This document shows positions 63,846-64,000 of a stretch of DNA of 64,000 bases, piece by piece. The notes under the pieces were generated by a model that saw nothing but the letters and a program-made list of their open reading frames with translations, was not told the DNA's origin and did no database searches. Source of the DNA: Sinohyriopsis cumingii (Eukaryota > Mollusca > Bivalvia > Unionida > Unionidae). Location of the stretch: NCBI GenBank assembly GCA_028554795.2, contig CM068839.1, positions 40,143,006 to 40,207,005 of the forward strand, written 5' to 3'. Within the stretch, counting starts at the first letter, position 1, and each line of letters begins with the position of its first letter. Both the position numbers and the translations under genes were made by a program.

Positions 63846-64000
63846 GTAAGAGCTGATCCTGATATATTTAAAGTCTGTGCCATTACATTTTCTTAACATA
63901 AGAGCTGATCCTGATATATTTAAAGTCTGTGCCATTACATTTTCTTAACATAAGAGCTGATCCTGATATATTTAAAGTCTGTGCCATTACATTTTCTTAA
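63846..64000 (+). repeat. 52-bp minisatellite starting in the splice donor, at least 3 copies
   Basis: Copies of AAGAGCTGATCCTGATATAT .. CATTACATTTTCTTAACAT start at 63848, 63900 and 63952 and run past the window end. Copy 1 begins with the AAG of the authentic donor GTAAG; in later copies the preceding bases are AT, so the donor GT itself is not repeated. Confidence 0.95.

Overview
This is eukaryotic, AT-rich genomic DNA from an invertebrate, most probably a mollusc; species not determinable here. The evidence is short exons with GT..AG borders in long repeat-filled introns, a tRNA-derived SINE family with a conserved 'GTTTAACGCCATTTTTCAGC' end of a kind I associate with mollusc genomes, and many minisatellites, foldback MITEs and decayed DIRS, Penelope, LTR and LINE elements. 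Nothing looks bacterial or viral.

The window lies inside one host gene on the + strand, a homologue of rotatin (RTTN; Drosophila Ana3 is the recognised fly orthologue), a centriole/basal-body armadillo-like protein. I reconstruct ten consecutive internal coding exons (1166-1313, 4570-4840, 6950-7147, 16798-17010, 18992-19104, 24257-24380, 39014-39142, 42392-42508, 49901-50040, 63677-63845). Their splice phases chain without a break and their translation is collinear with the N-terminal third of vertebrate rotatin as I remember it. They code about 540 residues in 1.62 kb of exon over 62.7 kb. The first exons and the C-terminal two thirds are outside the window.

Layout: 1-7 kb holds exons 1-3 and a TA-flanked pogo-like element. 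7-17 kb (intron 3) holds a SINE, a possible decayed minus-strand zinc-finger locus, a DIRS-like retrotransposon split by a SINE, and a 64-bp minisatellite. 17-24 kb holds exons 4-6, a helicase-like fragment, a second DIRS-like fragment and a LINE 3' end. Exon 6 ends inside a 42-bp minisatellite that repeats its own splice donor. 24-39 kb (intron 6) holds SINEs, several minisatellites, a Penelope-like GIY-YIG remnant, a head-to-head pair of LTRs and two single tRNA-Thr(UGU) genes. 39-50 kb has exons 7-9, two minisatellites grown from one dispersed repeat, and a LINE interrupted by a SINE just before its YADD motif. 50-64 kb (intron 9) holds LINE, LTR, hAT-MITE and foldback copies and, at 58.3-60.4 kb, a tandem array of ten complete tRNA-Thr(UGU) genes on the minus strand in ~200-bp units. 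The last exon's donor runs straight into a 52-bp minisatellite.

The two most unusual items are the donor-bearing minisatellite of exon 6 and the intronic antisense tRNA-Thr array. All family comparisons are from memory; no database search was run.
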